Below, in pieces: positions 6,577 to 7,903 of a DNA stretch of 7,903 bases (its first letter is position 1; the number at the start of each line of letters is the position of its first letter). The notes under the pieces are model-generated. The model was given only the letters and a program-made list of their open reading frames with translations. It ran no database searches and was not told where the DNA came from. The position numbers and the translations under genes were made by a program. The DNA comes from Nocardioides sp. (GTDB taxonomy: Bacteria > Actinomycetota > Actinomycetes > Propionibacteriales > Nocardioidaceae), in NCBI GenBank assembly GCA_023252065.1, contig JAHEXO010000081.1:1-7903 (forward strand), written 5' to 3'.

Positions 6577-6582
6577 CTCCTT
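6577..6582 (-). promoter_or_regulatory. Ribosome binding site for the 6184-6567 gene
   Basis: AAGGAG on the minus strand is a near-perfect Shine-Dalgarno. Its 9-nt spacing to ATG 6567 favours that start over ATG 6573 (3 nt away) and over the longer in-frame reading that extends to 6675. Confidence 0.75.
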
Positions 6583-6593
6583 GGTCTTGGGGC

Positions 6594-6628
6594 GGACATC
6601 GCTCAGGCAACGGCCCGTACCCATGTCC
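6594..6628. repeat. 6-bp inverted repeat GGACAT / ATGTCC
   Basis: GGACAT at 6594-6599 and its exact reverse complement ATGTCC at 6623-6628 flank a 23-nt GC-rich centre. It sits 27-61 bp upstream of the minus-strand start. It could be an operator half-site pair or the closing stem of a leader RNA. Six base pairs with a loop this long can also arise by chance. Confidence 0.4.
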
Positions 6629-6707
6629 TCTCTGTGAATCACGGACGAACCCCTTGTGAGGTTCATCGGGAGCAACGAGTCGAGGCCGTCCGGCTGGGTG
6701 GCGCCTC

Positions 6708-6938
6708 GTGAGCAACCTGGAGCCGGAGCCGGTCAGCCCGCTCCAGCGGTGGCAGTGGGCCGAGCTGTGGGCGTTGGTCCTCGTCATCGCCGTGCAGCTC
6801 TGGCTGTACCGCGTCTCGGTGACGGCGGCGGCCGCGTGGGGGCTCCTGGTGCCGGCGCTGGTGCTCCACATGTACTTCTGGATGCCCCCGCTCCTGCGGG
6901 AGCGCCGAAGACAGGATCGGCACGAGACCCGGGACTGA
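6708..6938 (+). CDS. Small two-helix membrane protein, unknown function
   Basis: This 76-aa protein has two predicted membrane helices (about residues 16-36 and 41-63). Aromatic residues cluster at both membrane boundaries (RWQWAELW, HMYFWMPPLL), and the C-terminus is highly charged (RERRRQDRHETRD) and probably cytoplasmic. I do not recognise a family. GTG 6708 is the likely start; its ribosome site is weak (GGGTGG at 6696-6701, 6 nt spacing) and no ATG lies near the N-terminus. It precedes the acyltransferase by 26 bp on the same strand, so the two may be co-transcribed and this protein could assist the acyltransferase, though there is no direct evidence for that. Confidence 0.7.
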   Translation: MSNLEPEPVSPLQRWQWAELWALVLVIAVQLWLYRVSVTAAAAWGLLVPALVLHMYFWMPPLLRERRRQDRHETRD

Positions 6939-6961
6939 GGGTCAGCGGGGCTAGGGTCGGA

Positions 6962-6988
6962 CTCGTGCGCGACGAGCTCGTGCGCGAC
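6962..6988. repeat. Tandem 12-bp direct repeat at the acyltransferase start
   Basis: CTCGTGCGCGAC occurs at 6962-6973 and again at 6977-6988, a 15-bp period. Each copy contains a GTG in the same reading frame (6965 and 6980), so the repeat duplicates the possible start codon. The junction forms a 10-bp palindrome, ACGAGCTCGT (6972-6981). Confidence 0.7.
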
Positions 6989-7903
6989 CGCGGTCACCTT
7001 CCTGGACTGGACGGCGTCCGTGGCGTCGCCATCCTCCTGGTCCTGGGCCAGCACGCTCCGACAAGACCGCTCATCGACGGCTTCGTCGGCGTCACGGTGT
7101 TCTTCTGCCTCTCGGGGTTCCTGATCACCACGCTGTTGCTCCGCGAGCTCCGGTCCGGCCAGCTCGACGTACGGGCGTTCTACCGGCGGCGCGCGGCGCG
7201 GCTCGGCCCGGCGTTGGTGACGGTCGTGGCGGTCACGATCGTGGTGCTGCTCATCGGTCGACCGGACCTGGGTGTCGGGCAGGTCTTCGCGCCCGCCGGC
7301 GCGGCCGTCACCTACACGACCAGCCTGTTCGACTGGAGCAACCACGTGTTCGCGACGAAGGACTACTTCAACTACACCTGGTCGCTCTCGGTCGAGGAGC
7401 AGTTCTACCTGCTCTGGCCGTTCGTCCTGCTCTGGGGCTATCGCCGGGGCGCCCGACAGCTCGCCGTGCTCACCGTCACGTTCATCGGGATCTCCCTGGC
7501 ACTGGACCTCTATCTCGGCCTGAGCCGACAGGTGCAGTACGACCAGCACGAGTACTTCGGGAGCGACACGAACGCACTGCCCATCCTGGTGGGCTGCCTG
7601 CTGGCGATCGTCGTCAGCCACCAGTGGGCGACCCGGACGGTGCGGCAGGTCGGGCACAGTGCTCTGCCTGCCCTGGCGCTCCTACCGGTCCTGGCCTACC
7701 ACAACGACACCTTCCGACCTTCCCTGGTGATCGTGGCCGGGACCGCACTGACCTCGGTGATGCTGGTCGGCGTCGTGTCCCGGCCGCGGTCGGCGGTGGG
7801 ACTGACGCTGGCAAGCGGCCCCCTGCGGTGGCTGGGCGAGCGGTCGTACTCGATCTACCTGTGGAACGTCCTGGCCCGCATCGCGATCCTCGCCTGGCTC
7901 GGG
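6965..7903 (+). CDS. Acyltransferase 3 family (OafA/YrhL-like), 5' part (partial)
   Basis: An open frame of 313 codons runs off the window end. It is a polytopic membrane O-acyltransferase, a family that acylates cell-surface sugars, peptidoglycan or secondary metabolites using a cytoplasmic acyl donor. Family marks, in order: LPGLDGVRGVAILLVLGQH (R19, H30), FFCLSGFLIT (46-55), FYRRRAARL (72-80), and YTWSLSVEEQFYLLWP (W139, E144, E145). Near the visible end, SYSIYLWN replaces the more usual YLWH. About eight to nine hydrophobic segments are visible. Whether an SGNH domain follows cannot be seen. GTG 6965 or GTG 6980 could be the start; both sit in a short direct repeat and neither has a strong ribosome site. 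The substrate cannot be predicted. Confidence 0.92.
   Translation, partial: MRDELVRDRGHLPGLDGVRGVAILLVLGQHAPTRPLIDGFVGVTVFFCLSGFLITTLLLRELRSGQLDVRAFYRRRAARLGPALVTVVAVTIVVLLIGRPDLGVGQVFAPAGAAVTYTTSLFDWSNHVFATKDYFNYTWSLSVEEQFYLLWPFVLLWGYRRGARQLAVLTVTFIGISLALDLYLGLSRQVQYDQHEYFGSDTNALPILVGCLLAIVVSHQWATRTVRQVGHSALPALALLPVLAYHNDTFRPSLVIVAGTALTSVMLVGVVSRPRSAVGLTLASGPLRWLGERSYSIYLWNVLARIAILAWLG

Larger units (their letters stand above)
6568..6707. promoter_or_regulatory. Divergent intergenic region with inverted repeat
   Basis: These 140 bp lie between two divergent genes and should hold promoters for both. I see no tRNA, no named riboswitch and no strong -10/-35 pair. The only clear structure is the inverted repeat at 6594-6628. 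The minus-strand reading frame stays open to 6675, but its extra residues look non-coding and the ribosome site argues against using them. Confidence 0.5.

Noticed and set aside
6601..6640. Possible riboswitch or tRNA in the divergent intergenic region
   Set aside because: Apart from one 6-bp inverted repeat, no anticodon arm, T-arm or known aptamer core could be found on either strand.
6110..7657. 515-codon minus-strand frame opposite ctaB's end through the acyltransferase
   Set aside because: Composition is that of an antisense shadow. It covers four better-supported genes, and the plus-strand acyltransferase motifs are clear.

Overview
This is a GC-rich window with dense, overlapping genes, frequent GTG starts and strong G/C preference at third codon positions. 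That points to a high-GC actinobacterium. The protein styles would fit a Nocardioides-like member of the Propionibacteriales, but this taxon is an inference from gene style, not a measurement.

Bases 1-6161 form a nearly self-contained cytochrome c oxidase locus. The first block (+) is ctaC (3' end only), ctaD and ctaE, i.e. subunits II, I and III, joined by 4-bp GTGA and ATGA stop/start overlaps. The second block (-) holds ctaG (a caa3_CtaG-family assembly factor) followed by a small two-helix membrane protein, and it runs tail-to-tail into ctaE with a 55-bp coding overlap. The third block (+) diverges from ctaG across 66 bp. It encodes a SCO/SenC copper chaperone, a TlpA/ResA-like thioredoxin lipoprotein and CtaB (heme O synthase), again joined by 4-bp overlaps. 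Together these cover the catalytic core, copper delivery, redox control of copper-ligand cysteines, and the first step of heme A synthesis. Heme A synthase (ctaA), a cytochrome bc complex and the subunit IV gene are not in the window. Subunit II ends shortly after its CuA motif, so it carries no fused cytochrome c.

The most interesting feature is subunit I. All heme and CuB ligands and the D-channel residues are present, and helices VI-X align without gaps to the Rhodobacter numbering. However, the normally essential K-channel lysine is a leucine (L415), the K-channel serine is a methionine (M352), and the Mg-site aspartate is a glycine (G465). It also has an N-terminal extension of about 110 residues with two predicted membrane helices. 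This looks like a divergent A-type oxidase rather than the standard actinobacterial enzyme.

Bases 6162-7903 are a separate neighbourhood: an unrecognised 127-aa protein (-), a 140-bp divergent intergenic stretch with an inverted repeat, a two-helix membrane protein (+), and the 5' part of an OafA/YrhL-type acyltransferase (+) that runs off the window end.
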